Below, piece after piece: positions 24,730 through 33,313 of a stretch of 64,000 nucleotides of DNA. The notes under the pieces are model-generated. The model was not told the DNA's origin. It searched no databases and was given only the letters and a program-made list of their open reading frames with translations. Every line of letters starts with the position of its first letter. The first letter of the stretch is position 1. Source of the stretch: Nitrospirillum sp034427435 (GTDB lineage Bacteria > Pseudomonadota > Alphaproteobacteria > Azospirillales > Azospirillaceae); NCBI RefSeq assembly GCF_034427435.1, contig NZ_JAXQNP010000001.1, forward strand, positions 248,001 through 312,000, read 5' to 3'. A program made the translations under genes and the position numbers.

Positions 24730-27069
24730 ATGCTGACACGTCGGACGTTGCTGGGGGGCACCGCCGGCCTGGCCTTGCTGGGCGGAAGTGGGCTGCCGGT
24801 GGCGGCGGCCTGGGCCAGGGAAGGGGCGGGGGAGGGCGAGGACCTTACCCGCTGGGTCGATCCCTTCATCGGGACGGGCGGGCATGGCCACACCTACCCC
24901 GGCGCCACCGTGCCCTTCGGCATGGTGCAGTTGAGCCCGGACACGGACAATGGCCGCTGGGATTCCTGCTCCGGCTATCACCAGGACGACCGCACCCTGA
25001 TGGGCTTTTCCCATACCCATCTCAGCGGCACCGGCGTGGGCGACATGCTGGACGTGCTGGTGGTGCCCCGGGTCGGCCCGGTGGTGCTGCAACCCGGCAG
25101 CCTTGAAGCGCCCGAGGGCGGCTATCGCGCCCGCTTCGACCATGCCGACGAACAGGCCACCCCCGGCTATTACCGCGTGCGGCTGAAGGACAGCGGTATC
25201 GCGGCCGAACTGACGGCCACGGCCCGCGCCGGCCTGCACCGCTACACCTTCCCGGCGGGGGCCACCGGCGACAGCGCGCATCTGCTGATCGACTTCCACC
25301 ACGGCATGCAGGACAAGCACGGCGTGCCCACCCGGGTGACCGACGCCACCCTGCGGCTGGTGGGCAACGACACCCTGGTCGGCGGCCGGCGGGTGCATCA
25401 GTGGGCGGACGGGCGCCACATCTACTTCGCCTTGAAGCTGTCGCGCCCCTTCACCACGGCGCAGCTCTATTCCGACGACCAGCCGGTGGCGGGCGACCAG
25501 ACCGCCGGCACCAACCTCAAGTGCGCGCTGCATCTTGCCGACGCCGCCAAGGGCCCCCTGCTGGTCAAGGTCGGTCTGTCGGCGGTGGATGTGGACGGCG
25601 CGCTGCGCAACCTGCAGGCCGATCTCCCCGGTTGGGACTTCGACCGCGTGCGCGGTGCCGCCCGTGACGCCTGGCAGGCGGAACTGTCCCGCATCCGCAT
25701 CGATGCCGACAGCGATGTCGACCGCCGCATCTTCTATTCCGCCCTGTATCACGCCCTGCTGGCGCCCACCCTGTTCAGCGATGTGGACGGGCGCTATCGC
25801 GGCATGGATGACGCCGTGCATCAGATGCCGGCGGGGCGCCACACCTATTCCACCTATTCGCTGTGGGACACCTATCGAGCCCTGCACCCCCTGTTCACCC
25901 TGGTGCAGCCGGAGCGCGTGCCCGACCTGGTGGACGGGCTGGTGCGCATGGCGGTGGAAAGCCCGGCCGGCCCGCCCGTCTGGCCGCTGCAGGGGCGCGA
26001 GACGGGCTGCATGATCGGCTGGCACTCCGCCGTCGTGCTGGCGGAAGCGCAGGCCAAGGGCTTCAAGGGCATCGACTACAAGGCCGCCTGGCCGGTGTTC
26101 CGCAAGCGGGCCTTCGAGGATACGACCCTGGGCATGGGCGAGTATCGGCGCCTGGGCTACATCCCCAGCGACACGGTGGATGAGGCGGTCAGCCGCACGC
26201 TGGAATACGCCTATGACGACTGGGCCATGGCCCACCTGGCGGCGGGTGCCGGCGCCCGCGACGACGCCCGTGCGCTGGTCGACCGCTCCCGCAACTACCG
26301 TCATGTCTTCGACCCGGCGCTGACCTTCGTCCGCGCCCGCGACAGCGCCGGCAAGTGGATCGAACCCTTCGATCCCCGCGCCATGGGCCATATGAAGAAG
26401 TGGCGGGATTTCACGGAAAGCAACGCCTGGCAGGCCACCTTCCTGAACCAGCATGACCTTTACGGTTACATGGGCCTGTTCGGCGGGCCGGAGGCGTTCG
26501 AGCGCAAGCTGGATGAGCTGTTCACCACCAGTTCCGAGATGCCGGCAGACGCCCCGCCCGACATCGCCGGCCTGGTGGGCCAGTACGCCCACGGCAACGA
26601 GCCCAGCCACCACGTGGCCTATCTCTACGCCTATGCCGGCGCGCATCATAAGACCCAGGCGCGCGTCCGCATGCTGTTGCGCACCATGCACCAGGACCAG
26701 CCGGACGGCCTGGCCGGCAATGAGGACTGCGGCCAGATGAGCGCCTGGTACCTCATGAGTGCCTTGGGCCTGTACGCCGTCGATCCCGTCACCCCCATCT
26801 ATGTCTTCGGCTCCCCCCTGTTCCGCCGGGCGGAGGTGGTGGTGGGGCCAGGGCGCCGGCTGGTGGTGGAGGCGCCGGGCAACGGCGCGGACAGTCCCTA
26901 TATCCAGTCGGTCTCCTGGAACGGTGCTGCCTACACCAAGAGCTGGATCAGCCATGCCAGCCTGGCCGCCGGCGGGCGCCTGACCTTCCAGATGGGCCCC
27001 AAGCCCAACCCCCGGTTCGGCGCCGACCCCGCCGACCGGCCGCCGTCCTTCACGCCCGTGAAGCTGTGA
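24730..27069 (+). CDS. alpha-mannosidase, GH92
   Basis: 779 residues, typical of GH92. A Tat-like signal (TRRTLLGGTAG) is followed by the N-terminal beta-domain (VDPFIGTGGHGHTYPGATVPFGM, GFSHTHLSGTG) and the (alpha/alpha)6 catalytic domain (SLWDTYRALHPLFTLVQPE, GNEPSHHVAYLYAYAG, GNEDCGQMSAWY). GH92 enzymes are calcium-dependent inverting exo-alpha-mannosidases cutting alpha-1,2 or alpha-1,3 mannose. The X. campestris GH92 NixK removes alpha-1,3-mannose as the first step on a plant N-glycan core. AAGGAG precedes the ATG. The preceding gap of 94 bp shows nothing notable. Confidence 0.94.
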   Translation: MLTRRTLLGGTAGLALLGGSGLPVAAAWAREGAGEGEDLTRWVDPFIGTGGHGHTYPGATVPFGMVQLSPDTDNGRWDSCSGYHQDDRTLMGFSHTHLSGTGVGDMLDVLVVPRVGPVVLQPGSLEAPEGGYRARFDHADEQATPGYYRVRLKDSGIAAELTATARAGLHRYTFPAGATGDSAHLLIDFHHGMQDKHGVPTRVTDATLRLVGNDTLVGGRRVHQWADGRHIYFALKLSRPFTTAQLYSDDQPVAGDQTAGTNLKCALHLADAAKGPLLVKVGLSAVDVDGALRNLQADLPGWDFDRVRGAARDAWQAELSRIRIDADSDVDRRIFYSALYHALLAPTLFSDVDGRYRGMDDAVHQMPAGRHTYSTYSLWDTYRALHPLFTLVQPERVPDLVDGLVRMAVESPAGPPVWPLQGRETGCMIGWHSAVVLAEAQAKGFKGIDYKAAWPVFRKRAFEDTTLGMGEYRRLGYIPSDTVDEAVSRTLEYAYDDWAMAHLAAGAGARDDARALVDRSRNYRHVFDPALTFVRARDSAGKWIEPFDPRAMGHMKKWRDFTESNAWQATFLNQHDLYGYMGLFGGPEAFERKLDELFTTSSEMPADAPPDIAGLVGQYAHGNEPSHHVAYLYAYAGAHHKTQARVRMLLRTMHQDQPDGLAGNEDCGQMSAWYLMSALGLYAVDPVTPIYVFGSPLFRRAEVVVGPGRRLVVEAPGNGADSPYIQSVSWNGAAYTKSWISHASLAAGGRLTFQMGPKPNPRFGADPADRPPSFTPVKL

Positions 27070-27090
27070 CCTCTTGCAGGGAAGACCGCG

Positions 27091-27459
27091 ATGCGACGCC
27101 ATGTCCTGATGCTGGATCTGAAGTCCGACCCGGCCTTGATCGAGCGCTATCGCCAATGGCACGCGCCGGGCAAGGTGCCGCCAGCGGTGGTGCGCTCCAT
27201 ACGCCAGGCGGGCATCCTGGACATGGAAATCCATCTCTGCGGCGACCGCCTGGCCATGATCGTGGAGGTATCGGACGACTATGACCCCGAGGCCAAGGCG
27301 GCGGCGGACGCCGCCGATCCGGACGTGCAGGCCTGGGAAACCCTGATGAACACCTTCCAGCGCCCCTTGCCCTGGGCGCGGCCCGGGGAGAAGTGGGTGC
27401 CGGCGGAGAAGATCTTCAGCCTGGGTGACCAGACGACGGGGGAGAAGGCCGGGCTCTGA
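27091..27459 (+). CDS. L-rhamnose mutarotase family protein (RhaM/DUF718)
   Basis: 122 residues, cytoplasmic, close to the usual RhaM length. Family landmarks are LDLKSDPALIERYRQWHA, IRQAGILDMEIHLCGDRL, and a C-terminal RPLPWARPGEKWVPAEKIF. RhaM proteins interconvert the anomers of L-rhamnose. Here the gene ends a fucosidase-led glycan operon 21 bp after GH92, with no rhamnosidase or rhamnose-pathway gene in view, so L-fucose is a plausible substrate (inference). The ATG at 27091 has AGGGAAG upstream. Confidence 0.85.
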   Translation: MRRHVLMLDLKSDPALIERYRQWHAPGKVPPAVVRSIRQAGILDMEIHLCGDRLAMIVEVSDDYDPEAKAAADAADPDVQAWETLMNTFQRPLPWARPGEKWVPAEKIFSLGDQTTGEKAGL

Positions 27460-27480
27460 CGGCTCCGTTGGGGGCATCGC

Positions 27481-27518
27481 GCTGAATGTCCGTTTTCGTG
27501 GCATATATGACATTCAGG
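27481..27518. repeat. inverted repeat downstream of the glycosidase operon
   Basis: CTGAATGTC (27482-27490) and GACATTCAG (27509-27517) form a perfect 9-bp inverted repeat around an 18-base spacer. It lies 22 bases after the last gene of the operon and 92 bases before the SDR gene. It could be a weak terminator (no T-run) or an operator for the SDR. Confidence 0.4.
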
Positions 27519-27609
27519 CCATGATGGCCGAGGGGTAAAAAGGGACCTGTCACGCCAACCGGCGCAAGGCGGGGCAGGCCCCGTCACCACCCCTCGGGAG
27601 TTTCCCATC

Positions 27610-28368
27610 ATGCAGATGACCGGCAATACCATCTTCATCACCGGCGCCACCTCTGGCATCGGCCGCGGCTTGGCCGAGCGCTTCCACGCCCTGGGCAACA
27701 CGGTGATCATCGCCGGGCGCCGGCAGGCCCTGCTGGACGCGGTCGTGGCGGCCAACCCGGGCATGGCGGCGATCCAGATGGACATCACCGACCCGGCCAG
27801 CATCGCCCAGGCCGCCGAAACCCTGATCCGCGATTATCCCGCCCTGAACGTCCTGGTGAACAACGCCGGCATCATGCCGTTCGACGACGCCAGCGGGGTG
27901 GTGGACGACACCGTCAGCCAGGCCATCCTGACCACCAACCTCTTGGGCCCGATCCGCATGACCTCGGCCCTGATCGAGCATCTGAAGCGCCAGCCGCAGG
28001 CCACCATCATCAACAACACGTCGGTCCTGGCCTATGTGCCGCTGGCGGTGACCGCCGTCTATTCCGCCAGCAAGGCGGCGCTGCATTCCTACACCCTGTC
28101 GCAGCGTTTCATGCTGCGCGAAACCTCCGTGCGGGTGCAGGAAATCGCGCCGCCCTGGGTCAACACAGACCTGATCAAGAAGAGCGACGACCCGCGCGCC
28201 ATGCCGCTGGACGCCTTCATCGACCAGACCATGGCAGGCCTCGCGAGCGACGCGGAAGAGGTGGTGGTGGAGGCGGCCCGCGGCTTCCGCAACAACCCGG
28301 GCGCGGGTGAGCACAAGCTGGTGACCGATTTCAACGCTGCACTGATCGCCAATCCCATCCCGGTCTGA
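27610..28368 (+). CDS. short-chain dehydrogenase/reductase (DltE-like SDR)
   Basis: 252 residues of the classical SDR fold. The coenzyme motif TGATSGIG is near residues 11-18, NNAGIM near 85, and the catalytic YSASK near 155. It is likely an NAD(P)(H)-dependent oxidoreductase of unknown substrate, close in style to DltE/YciK-like proteins with a long C-terminal EAARGFRNNPGAGEH segment. It is convergent with the GlxA-type regulator gene and separated from the glycosidase operon by 150 bp, so it is probably an independent unit. Confidence 0.88.
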   Translation: MQMTGNTIFITGATSGIGRGLAERFHALGNTVIIAGRRQALLDAVVAANPGMAAIQMDITDPASIAQAAETLIRDYPALNVLVNNAGIMPFDDASGVVDDTVSQAILTTNLLGPIRMTSALIEHLKRQPQATIINNTSVLAYVPLAVTAVYSASKAALHSYTLSQRFMLRETSVRVQEIAPPWVNTDLIKKSDDPRAMPLDAFIDQTMAGLASDAEEVVVEAARGFRNNPGAGEHKLVTDFNAALIANPIPV

Positions 28369-28406
28369 CCCGCTCCTTGGGCGCGCGCCCTGGCGGGCCC
28401 GCGCCT

Positions 28407-29360
28407 TCAGGCCCCCACCTGCTGGACAGGGCGCCGCACCGCCTGCGGCCCATGGCCAAAGCGGCGCAGGAAAGCGCGGCGCATCCGTTCCCGGTCGGCG
28501 AAGCCCGTCTGATGGGCCACGTCGTCCAGGGTGCGCCGCCCGTCCGCCAGCAGGGCGCGGGCGGCATCCAGCCGCAGGCCTTCCACCGCCTTGCCGGGGG
28601 ACAGGCCGGTTTCCCGATGGAACAGCCGGCTGAACTGCCGGGGGCTCAAGCGGGCGATGTCGGCCAAGGCCTCGACGGACAGCTCGCGGGCCAGGTTACC
28701 CCGGGCATAGGCCAGCACCCGCTGGATCCGGTCGGTGGTCGCGGGCAGATCCAGCAGGGCGGACAGTTGCGGCTGCCCGCCGGGCCGGCGGTGGTACAGG
28801 ACCAGATGCCGCGCCACCGCCTGGCAAATGTCGGGCCCCAAGTCCTGTTCGATCAGGGCCAGGGCAAGGTCCACGGTGGCGCTCATGCCCGCCGAGGTCC
28901 AGATGTTGTCATCGCTGACGAAGATACGGTCGGCCTGCACCCGGACCTTGGGATAGCGGTGTTGCAGATCGGCGGCGTGGGCCCAATGGGTGGTCGCGCG
29001 CCGGCCATCCAGCACCCCGGCCTCCGCCAGCAGAAAGGCCCCGGTGCAGGGGGCCACCAGCCGCCGGGCGCCGGCGGCGGCCTGGCGCAGGAAGGATCGC
29101 ATACCCCGCGACGGCGTGGGCGACGTGGCCGGGTGGACGAACGCCCCGATGGAAAAGATGGTGTCGAAGGACGGGTCGCCGATGGCGGCCGTGCGCACGG
29201 CCAGGCCGACGGAACTGGGGATCTCGCCCCCCGCCTCCGACAGGAAAGAGACGCTGTAGGCCGGCTTCGGCAACGCCGTGTTGGCCTGTTCGAAAGCGGC
29301 AGCGACCGCCAGGTTCATGACCTGGAAGCCGGGTGCCAGAATTAAGCCCACCGTGTGCAT
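28407..29360 (-). CDS. GlxA family transcriptional regulator (DJ-1/PfpI domain plus AraC HTH)
   Basis: 317 residues. The N-terminal 200 form a DJ-1/PfpI-like amidotransferase fold (VGLILAPGFQVMN; CTGAFLLAEAGVLDG with the nucleophile-elbow Cys; WTSAGMSATVDLAL). The C-terminal 100 form an AraC-type double helix-turn-helix (LADIARLSPRQFSRLFHRETG, VAHQTGFADRERMRRAF). The ATG at 29360 gives the standard GlxA start; an in-frame ATG at 29381 adds seven residues. Neighbouring regulators of this family often control amine, betaine or aldehyde metabolism. It is convergent with the SDR, whose control is possible but not shown. Confidence 0.9.
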   Translation of the reverse strand: MHTVGLILAPGFQVMNLAVAAAFEQANTALPKPAYSVSFLSEAGGEIPSSVGLAVRTAAIGDPSFDTIFSIGAFVHPATSPTPSRGMRSFLRQAAAGARRLVAPCTGAFLLAEAGVLDGRRATTHWAHAADLQHRYPKVRVQADRIFVSDDNIWTSAGMSATVDLALALIEQDLGPDICQAVARHLVLYHRRPGGQPQLSALLDLPATTDRIQRVLAYARGNLARELSVEALADIARLSPRQFSRLFHRETGLSPGKAVEGLRLDAARALLADGRRTLDDVAHQTGFADRERMRRAFLRRFGHGPQAVRRPVQQVGA

Positions 29361-29466
29361 CAGGCGTCCATCCCGTTCCATGTGCCGCCGCGGTGTCTTC
29401 CGCAGCATGGAACCAGGGTGATCGCCGACCATCGCGTTTTAAATCCTACCGCCATCTTGGCAGCCC

Positions 29467-29480
29467 CATACCGAGGTATG
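29467..29480. promoter_or_regulatory. palindrome CATACC-GA-GGTATG (site A), candidate operator
   Basis: A perfect 6-bp inverted repeat with two-base spacer, 90 bp upstream of the first FixJ-type regulator gene and 106 bp upstream of the divergent GlxA-type gene. Nearly identical sites occur at 38108-38121 and, with one-base spacer, at 31689-31701, each upstream of genes in the same regulatory island. Confidence 0.6.
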
Positions 29481-29570
29481 AGGTCACGCACCGCGCCGGC
29501 TGGGGCATCTTGAGCGCCCTGCCTATTGGTTGATGCGCCGCCCATCGGTCGAGACGTGGAGTATCGTCAC

Positions 29571-30212
29571 ATGCCTCATGATTCCGACCCGGAAGATCCC
29601 CGGCATTCAAAGCCCCTGGTCGTGGTGATCGACGATGACGCGCTTTTGCGCGACGCCCTCGTCGACCTGTTCCTGTCGGTCGGCACCGATGTGACCAGCT
29701 ACGATTCCGCCACCGCCTTTCTCAACGATGGCATTCCCGACCGTCCTTGCTGCCTGGTGTTGGATGTCCGCATGCCGGAGCAAAGCGGACTGGAGCTTCA
29801 GGCGCGGCTGAAGGCGGAAGACAGGCAAGCGCCCATCGTCTTCATCACCGCCCACGCCGACGTGCGCATGTCCGTCCGCGCGATGAAACAGGGGGCGGTC
29901 AATTTCCTGCCCAAGCCGTTCCGCGAACAGGATCTGCTGGACGCGGTGTGGGAGGCCATCCGGTGCGACCGGGAGCGATGGATACAGCGGCGGCATCTGG
30001 CGGATTTGCGGCGCCTGGCCCAGGACCTCACCCCCCGCGAGGTGGAGGTGCTGAAAGCCATGGGCCGTGGCCTTCTGAACAAGCAGATCGCCCATGAGCT
30101 GGGGATCGCCGAGATCACGGTGAAGATGCATCGCAGCAGCGCCTTCCGCAAATTGGGCGCGTCGACGTCCTCGGACTTCATCCAGAAGGTCAGCATGCTG
30201 GAACTGGGCTGA
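29571..30212 (+). CDS. FixJ-type response regulator (receiver plus LuxR HTH)
   Basis: 213 residues. The receiver domain (about 18-130) has the acidic pair IDDDA, the phospho-acceptor Asp in LVLDVRMPEQSG, and conserved Lys in PKPF. The LuxR/FixJ helix-turn-helix spans about 150-205 (LTPREVEVLKAMGRGLLNKQIAHELGI). The ATG at 29571 is chosen because GGAG lies upstream and the receiver starts shortly after. It is convergent with, and 18 bp from, the PAS kinase gene, the likely partner. It is a close paralogue of the regulator at 33314-33943 and, like it, carries the distinctive ending IAEITVKMHRSSAFRKL. Confidence 0.93.
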   Translation: MPHDSDPEDPRHSKPLVVVIDDDALLRDALVDLFLSVGTDVTSYDSATAFLNDGIPDRPCCLVLDVRMPEQSGLELQARLKAEDRQAPIVFITAHADVRMSVRAMKQGAVNFLPKPFREQDLLDAVWEAIRCDRERWIQRRHLADLRRLAQDLTPREVEVLKAMGRGLLNKQIAHELGIAEITVKMHRSSAFRKLGASTSSDFIQKVSMLELG

Positions 30213-30230
30213 CGCGCCTGACCGGAGGCA

Positions 30231-31562
30231 TCAGCGGAACATCTGCCGGTCATACGGCAGAATGAAGCGGAAGATGGTCCCCAGTTTCTCGACACTCACC
30301 ACGGACAGGTCGCCGCCGTGGCTGTTGATGATTGATTTGCAGATGACCAGGCCCAGCCCCATGCCATCCTCCTTGGTGGAGAAGAAGGGCTCAAAGATGC
30401 GGCCCAGGGTTTCCTGGGTCATACCCGGACCGTTGTCGCGGATTTGAACCTCCACCCCGCCGGACCGCTCCTTGTCGCACAGGGCCACGGTGATCACGCG
30501 CTCGGGCATCTGCGCCTGCGCCATAGCCTGCATGGCGTTGAGCGCCAGGTTGATGATCACCTGCTTTATCTCCACCTCGTCGACCCGCACGGCGGGAAGA
30601 TCGGGTTCGATCAGCGTCCGGATGGTCACGTCATAGAGATGCGCTTCGCTATCGATCAGCGCCAGGGCGTCCTTGACCAGGGCGTCGGCACTGGTGGTCG
30701 TGCGTTTGGGCGCCTTGCGCAGGAAGGTCTTGATGCGGCCCACGACATCGCTGGCCCGCTGGGCGTCGCGGCGGATCTGGTACAGGGCGTTCAGCGCCCT
30801 GTCGGTCGAGGGCTCCGCCCGCAGCAACCACTGTTCCGCCGCGACGGCGGAGGCCGCGATGGCCGCGATGGGCTGCGCCACATCATGGGCGATGGAGGCG
30901 CTCAACTCGCCAACCGTGGAAACGCGTGCGGCATGCGCCAGGTCACCCCGCGCGTTCAGAACCATCTCCTGCGCGCGCTTCTGGTCGCTGACATCGAAGG
31001 CGTAGAACAGGATGCGCCGCGCATCGCCGGAGGATGGCAAGGTGGCGCGCCAAATGATCGGCACCACGCGGCCGTCGATGGTATGCAGCACCCGCTCCCC
31101 CTGGGCCGACACCTTGCCATCCAGCAAGGCCTGGTAGACACGGGTTGTGATCTCCTGGTTGGCGGGCAGCAATTGGGGCGCGATCTCCTGGAAATGGGCC
31201 TTGTCGCGCGCGCCCAGCAACCGCAGCATGGCGTCGTTGGCATCCACGAACCGATGGTGCCTGCGGTGGTCCCGCACCAGGTCGGGATGGGCCTGCAGGT
31301 GGGCAACGACATCGGTGACCCCCTTCGCCCTCAAGGCCGCCAGGAAGGGGCGCATGCCGGACCAATCCTCGATCAGCATGGGGATGGGCGCGTCATCGAA
31401 ATAAGCCCGCCGGAAGGCCCGGTAGCGCTGGAAGCAGCTGACCAGCAGCCCGACGACTACGCAGAGCGACACCCCCGCTGCGAGGATAAGGGGCGGCAAA
31501 TCCTGGATCATTGTCGTCGCGTCTGAGGGATGGCCGGATAGGGGGAAGCGACATCGCTTCAT
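30231..31562 (-). CDS. PAS-domain histidine kinase (FixL/DctB-like, HPK4)
   Basis: 443 residues. One membrane segment (about 20-38, LPPLILAAGVSLCVVVGLLV) is followed by a PAS-type sensor module with the local pattern ALRAKGVTDVVAHLQAHPDL and VDANDAMLRLLGA. Then come the H-box (ELSASIAHDVAQPIAAI, phospho-acceptor His), the N-box (INLALNAMQAM), DNGPGM and GMGLGLVICKSI. The start at 31562 has AGGGGG nine bases upstream; an ATG at 31511 lacks a ribosome site and would trim 17 residues. No periplasmic loop is present, so the signal is probably sensed inside the cell. The likely partner is an adjacent FixJ-type regulator. Confidence 0.9.
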   Translation of the reverse strand: MKRCRFPLSGHPSDATTMIQDLPPLILAAGVSLCVVVGLLVSCFQRYRAFRRAYFDDAPIPMLIEDWSGMRPFLAALRAKGVTDVVAHLQAHPDLVRDHRRHHRFVDANDAMLRLLGARDKAHFQEIAPQLLPANQEITTRVYQALLDGKVSAQGERVLHTIDGRVVPIIWRATLPSSGDARRILFYAFDVSDQKRAQEMVLNARGDLAHAARVSTVGELSASIAHDVAQPIAAIAASAVAAEQWLLRAEPSTDRALNALYQIRRDAQRASDVVGRIKTFLRKAPKRTTTSADALVKDALALIDSEAHLYDVTIRTLIEPDLPAVRVDEVEIKQVIINLALNAMQAMAQAQMPERVITVALCDKERSGGVEVQIRDNGPGMTQETLGRIFEPFFSTKEDGMGLGLVICKSIINSHGGDLSVVSVEKLGTIFRFILPYDRQMFR

Positions 31563-31688
31563 TCCGGCGAACCCCCTGGGCTGTCGCCGTCGTCTCAAGA
31601 CGTAATTTATCGGTTTCAGGCGGACTTGGACCTTAAACCGGGGGAGGGTCGTTGGCGCCCCCACCCTAGACCACGGTATAGGGTATCA

Positions 31689-31701
31689 CCTACCCGGTAG
31701 G
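31689..31701. promoter_or_regulatory. palindrome CCTACC-C-GGTAGG (site C), candidate operator
   Basis: A perfect 6-bp inverted repeat with a one-base spacer in the divergent region between the kinase (start 31562) and the AraC gene (start 31784). The core TACC/GGTA half-sites match sites A and B, though the spacer is one base shorter. Additional GGTAT half-sites lie just upstream (31675-31686). Confidence 0.5.
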
Positions 31702-31783
31702 GGTTGGCACCAGCATGCGTACGATTCCATAACTTCACCCACCAAATCACGATGCTCCCGCCTTGTTTGATGGGGAGTGGACG

Positions 31784-32419
31784 ATGGACCAGTATGCGCA
31801 AGAACCCGCCGCGTACGCGGCGGAACAGATCGGTGCGAAGCATGGCGGGGCCGACGGCGGCCAGGCGGAACGGCTGATGTCCCTGGCGATCAACGCCAGG
31901 GATGCGCTGGATTTCGATCTATCAGCCGTTCGGGAGTATCTTGAGGAAATAACCAGCGTTCTTGGAATCATGGACCCCGGACGCGAGGGGGTGGAGCTGG
32001 TTTCCGTGACGCCTGTCGCCCGGGGATGTCCGGGCAAGGGAGGTCTGACACCGTGGCAGCTGAAGCAGGTCATGGACCATATCGAGAAGGGGCTGGCCCT
32101 GCCCATCCTGCTGAAGGAACTCGCGGAGGTCAGCCGCCTCAGCTATTCCTATTTCGCCCGCGCCTTCAAGGTGACGGTGGGGGAGACGCCCCGGGATTTC
32201 GTCGCCAAGAAGCGCATACGCCGGGCACAGATGCTGATGCTGTCTACCAACGACACCTTGAGCGAGGTCGCCTGCGCCTGCGGCTTCTGCGACCAGGCCC
32301 ATTTCTCCCGTATCTTTCGCCGGCTGGTGGGCGAAACGCCGCTCCGGTGGCGCCGGACCTGGAAACGGAATTGGCATCCGGCGCCGCAGGACGCCCTCAC
32401 CGCTCGGCTGGCCCAATGA
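31784..32419 (+). CDS. AraC family transcriptional regulator
   Basis: 211 residues. The C-terminal 100 are an AraC/XylS DNA-binding domain with two helix-turn-helix units (LLKELAEVSRLSYSYFARAFKVTVG and LSEVACACGFCDQAHFSRIFRRLVG). The N-terminal 100 residues are mostly polar helix and match no ligand domain I recognise. The ATG at 31784 has GGGGAG six bases upstream; a TTG further upstream is a poorer choice. It diverges from the PAS kinase across site C and precedes the lone receiver gene by 210 bp, so it is probably part of the same control circuit. Confidence 0.88.
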   Translation: MDQYAQEPAAYAAEQIGAKHGGADGGQAERLMSLAINARDALDFDLSAVREYLEEITSVLGIMDPGREGVELVSVTPVARGCPGKGGLTPWQLKQVMDHIEKGLALPILLKELAEVSRLSYSYFARAFKVTVGETPRDFVAKKRIRRAQMLMLSTNDTLSEVACACGFCDQAHFSRIFRRLVGETPLRWRRTWKRNWHPAPQDALTARLAQ

Positions 32420-32629
32420 TACCTCTGGTCGCGGCAACGCACCCATGTCGGCTAAGGTCGCGCCCTGGCTCGCCAGCGTCTGTGCCCGGTGATAAAAACC
32501 TTCAGCGATTCATAGTAGTTTAAATGTCTTGGTTGTCTTTGGGTGCCGGGGTTTGCGATCGGACACGGCCAGGGCGACGCGTGGTCGGCGGTGGCGGGAC
32601 CGGAACCAGGATGAGTGAAGGCGACCGGG

Positions 32630-33001
32630 ATGACGTCTGAGAAGGCCGTTGCTGTGATTGACGATGACGCGTCCGTCCGGACAAGTCTGGAGGACTTGTT
32701 GCAGTCCTTCGGCTACGCCACCATGGCGTTCGCGTCAGCGGAAGAGTTCCTGGCGTCGAACCTGGGCCTGGTTGACTGTGTCATATCCGACATCCAGATG
32801 CCGGGAATGTCCGGCCTGGAAATCCAGCCGCTGCTGCGCAAGCGGGGCGTGATGTGCGCCGTCATTCTGCTGACGGCGTTTCCCAGCGAACAGGTCCGCA
32901 CCCGCGCACGCAAACTGAACGTCCATGATTTCTTTGAAAAGCCCTGCAATCCCGAGGCGCTGATCGCCAGCGTCGAACGGGCCTTGGCGCCCACGGCCTG
33001 A
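32630..33001 (+). CDS. single-domain response regulator (receiver only)
   Basis: 123 residues forming one receiver domain: acidic pair IDDDAS near residues 9-14, phospho-acceptor Asp in CVISDIQMPGMSG, the Thr in LLTAFP and the Lys in FFEKPC. No output domain follows. Such proteins act as phosphate shuttles or sinks, or by protein contact. The ATG at 32630 has AAGG eight bases upstream; a GTG at 32615 is the alternative. It lies between the AraC gene and the second FixJ-type gene on the same strand. Confidence 0.9.
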   Translation: MTSEKAVAVIDDDASVRTSLEDLLQSFGYATMAFASAEEFLASNLGLVDCVISDIQMPGMSGLEIQPLLRKRGVMCAVILLTAFPSEQVRTRARKLNVHDFFEKPCNPEALIASVERALAPTA

Positions 33002-33313
33002 CCGTGCGGGCGCCCGACGTGACAACGGCCGGCAGCGGCAAAAACAAACAAAGCACCCCGCGTGTCGCCTGGTCGGTCAGTTGGTGAAATAAGTTACCGC
33101 CTTCTGCCATTATATCGAACGGGTGGATCACACTTCGTTACCTAGTCTGCCGGCATGTGCATTAGCAGACCTCAGGATATGTCTGAGTTTTTTGCGGTTG
33201 CGGACGACTTGTGTTACGGTGTTAGTCGATTTTTAAGGAACGGTCATGGCTGCGGGCCGCACACGCCCGTGTCATTCGCCCCCTATTTACCCTCGACGCG
33301 ACGCACCACCCCC
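33002..33313 (+). other. intergenic region before the second FixJ-type gene
   Basis: 312 bp. It includes a short stem-loop with T-run (see 33171-33193) and an A/T-richer stretch (33180-33245). The frame of the next gene stays open upstream to about 33155, but those residues do not resemble a receiver domain. No TACC/GGTA palindrome was found here. Confidence 0.4.
33171..33193 (+). terminator. weak stem-loop terminator candidate after the receiver gene
   Basis: CTCAG (33171-33175) pairs with CTGAG (33183-33187) around a 7-base loop and is followed by six T. The stem is short, so termination would be partial. Confidence 0.35.

Noticed and set aside
28379..28390. GC-only palindrome between the SDR and GlxA genes as a terminator
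   Set aside because: GGGCGCGCGCCC has no loop and no T-run. In such GC-rich sequence it is likely by chance, though weak termination cannot be excluded.
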